From the NCBI GenBank assembly GCA_023253235.1, contig JALRHE010000028.1:1-6101 (forward strand): a stretch of DNA of 6,101 bases, given 5' to 3'. Position 1 is the first letter of the stretch. Every line of letters starts with the position of its first letter. Source of the stretch: Steroidobacteraceae bacterium (lineage in GTDB: Bacteria > Pseudomonadota > Gammaproteobacteria > Steroidobacterales > Steroidobacteraceae). The notes under the pieces were generated by a model. That model saw only the letters and a program-made list of their open reading frames with translations. It was not told the origin of the DNA and did no database searches. Positions 5,362-6,101 of the stretch are shown piece after piece. The position numbers were made by a program, and so were the translations under genes.

Positions 5362-6101
5362 CGCGCGACATCGCGCGCAAACGCCAAACGGTCAACCAAG
5401 GAATGACGGCGGCCACCGCGGCCGCCGTCTCCGCTCCCAACGAGACCGCCGTGATCGGCAGCAGCGCCACACTCAAGAGCATCTCGATCAGCGCATAGCG
5501 CATGCCCGTTCGATAGTTGCGCTGTAAGGTCTGACCGAACCCCATCGTCGAGGCCATCCCGAAGGCCAGCGTGCGCGAGATCATCATCGCGACGAACCAC
5601 CATGCCACCGATGAGTCCGATGCGGCATCGGTGACGGCAATGATGATCCAAGCCACTGAAAATCCGAGCGGAACACCTACGCCAGCGAGCCACCACGAAC
5701 GCGCGGAGTGCTGCGCAACCAAGCTACCGCTCGGAGATTCTTTGATCCAGCCGTAGACGTGTGCACCCCAGGCCATCTGGAACGAGCCGATGTACAACAT
5801 CATCAAAGGTTCGGTGACACGGACAGCCAGACCATATCCACCGGCCGACACCTCATCGACACCCCAGCGGAACGTACCTGAGACAGCGAAATCAGCGACG
5901 TACTTCGCCAGCAAGCCACCCATCACCGGCAGACCCATCACGAGAGCACGCCGTAAAAAACGACCATCGAATCCCTTGGCCTGCAAAACACCGCTGCGCG
6001 CGGCTAATAGCGCGGCCACTAACAGCGAGACGGCACATTGCGTCGCGAAGAACGCCGCGAGCGGATCGCTGCCGAGCCACAACATGAACTCCAGCAAGGC
6101 G
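5303..6101 (-). CDS. Polysaccharide flippase-like (Wzx/PST) membrane protein, N-terminal half outside window
   Basis: The frame is open to the right edge, and 265 residues are visible before a TGA at 5305-5303. The TTG at 6097 is an internal leucine codon, not a start. About seven membrane segments can be seen: PLAAFFATQCAVSLLVAALL, ALVMGLPVMGGLLAKYVADF, a segment around VTEPLMMLYIGSFQMAW, WLAGVGVPLGFSVAWIIIAV, WWFVAMMISRTLAFGM, YALIEMLLSVALLPITAVSL and AAAVAAVIPWLTVW. The order of a GLP-containing helix, GGYGLA before the next helix and a late SLGAETAAAVAAVIPW segment resembles the C-terminal half of oligosaccharide flippases, which usually have 12-14 helices. These move lipid-linked glycans across the inner membrane. 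Other MOP-superfamily exporters are possible. The tail after the last helix is a Ser/Ala/Pro-rich stretch of about 20 residues; its coding bases overlap the peroxiredoxin gene. Confidence 0.75.
   Translation of the reverse strand, partial: ALLEFMLWLGSDPLAAFFATQCAVSLLVAALLAARSGVLQAKGFDGRFLRRALVMGLPVMGGLLAKYVADFAVSGTFRWGVDEVSAGGYGLAVRVTEPLMMLYIGSFQMAWGAHVYGWIKESPSGSLVAQHSARSWWLAGVGVPLGFSVAWIIIAVTDAASDSSVAWWFVAMMISRTLAFGMASTMGFGQTLQRNYRTGMRYALIEMLLSVALLPITAVSLGAETAAAVAAVIPWLTVWRLRAMSRVTVAASSVPRAPSSSAHPG
5362..5377. repeat. Short GC hairpin directly after the peroxiredoxin stop codon
   Basis: CGCGCG (5362-5367) and CGCGCG (5372-5377) can form a 6-bp stem with loop ACAT, beginning at the first base after the TAA. 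There is no following T-tract. The CG-alternating sequence makes chance occurrence fairly likely in this base composition. Confidence 0.3.
5405..5429. repeat. Perfect 10-bp inverted repeat (GC hairpin) past the peroxiredoxin stop
   Basis: Arms GACGGCGGCC (5405-5414) and GGCCGCCGTC (5420-5429) are perfect complements around a 5-nt loop. The element starts 43 bp after the peroxiredoxin TAA and lies inside the convergent flippase-like coding sequence, in its alanine-rich last helix. No T-run follows on either strand, so it is not a canonical intrinsic terminator. It could slow polymerase or protect a 3' end, or simply reflect GC-rich alanine codons. Confidence 0.45.

Noticed and set aside
1..6101. 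Defence island, CRISPR, toxin-antitoxin or mobile-element content
   Set aside because: No direct-repeat arrays, transposase, integrase, tRNA or small toxin-antitoxin pair was recognised; composition looks even across the window.

Overview
The window is dense, GC-rich bacterial DNA (roughly 60% G+C by eye). It holds seven protein-coding genes, two of them cut by the window edges. I see no tRNA, rRNA, CRISPR, insertion sequence or phage gene. Four of the five complete genes encode proteins with a signal peptide or lipobox and the fifth encodes a polytopic membrane protein, so this is an envelope-oriented stretch. Protein style (DegP-like protease, LVGC lipobox, periplasmic PrxQ, Wzx/PST-type flippase) fits a Gram-negative proteobacterium. 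A gammaproteobacterium is my best guess, but the sequence alone does not fix the taxon.

Left edge: the 3' part of a tandem VOC (glyoxalase/dioxygenase superfold) protein runs on the + strand to 726. It meets a minus-strand gene cluster tail to tail, with interlocked stop codons (723-726).

Minus-strand cluster, in transcription order: (i) a 154-aa lipoprotein of unknown function (3397-2933); (ii) a 374-aa multi-pass membrane acyltransferase of the heparan-alpha-glucosaminide N-acetyltransferase (HGSNAT)/DUF5009 type (2928-1804); (iii) an exported 349-aa protein joining Sel1/TPR-like repeats to a C-terminal ASCH domain (1772-723). Gaps are only 4 and 31 nt, so this looks like one operon. The lipoprotein/acyltransferase junction contains a near-perfect RNA hairpin that includes both the UGA stop and the UUG start, suggesting translational coupling.

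Plus-strand pair: a divergent 71-bp gap (3398-3468) separates the lipoprotein from a DegP/HtrA-like secreted serine protease with an intact His-Asp-Ser triad and two PDZ-like regions (3469-4773). After 66 bp comes a PrxQ/BCP-type peroxiredoxin with a signal peptide (4840-5361). Both would act in the periplasm, one on damaged or misfolded proteins and the other on peroxides.

Right edge: the C-terminal half of a polysaccharide flippase-like membrane protein lies on the minus strand (6101-5303). Its 3' end overlaps the peroxiredoxin gene by 59 bp in antisense orientation, and strong GC hairpins lie just past the peroxiredoxin stop.

The most unusual items are the exported TPR-ASCH fusion, its operon with a transmembrane acetyltransferase and an orphan lipoprotein, and the coupling hairpin. 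I found no clear defence system or mobile element.
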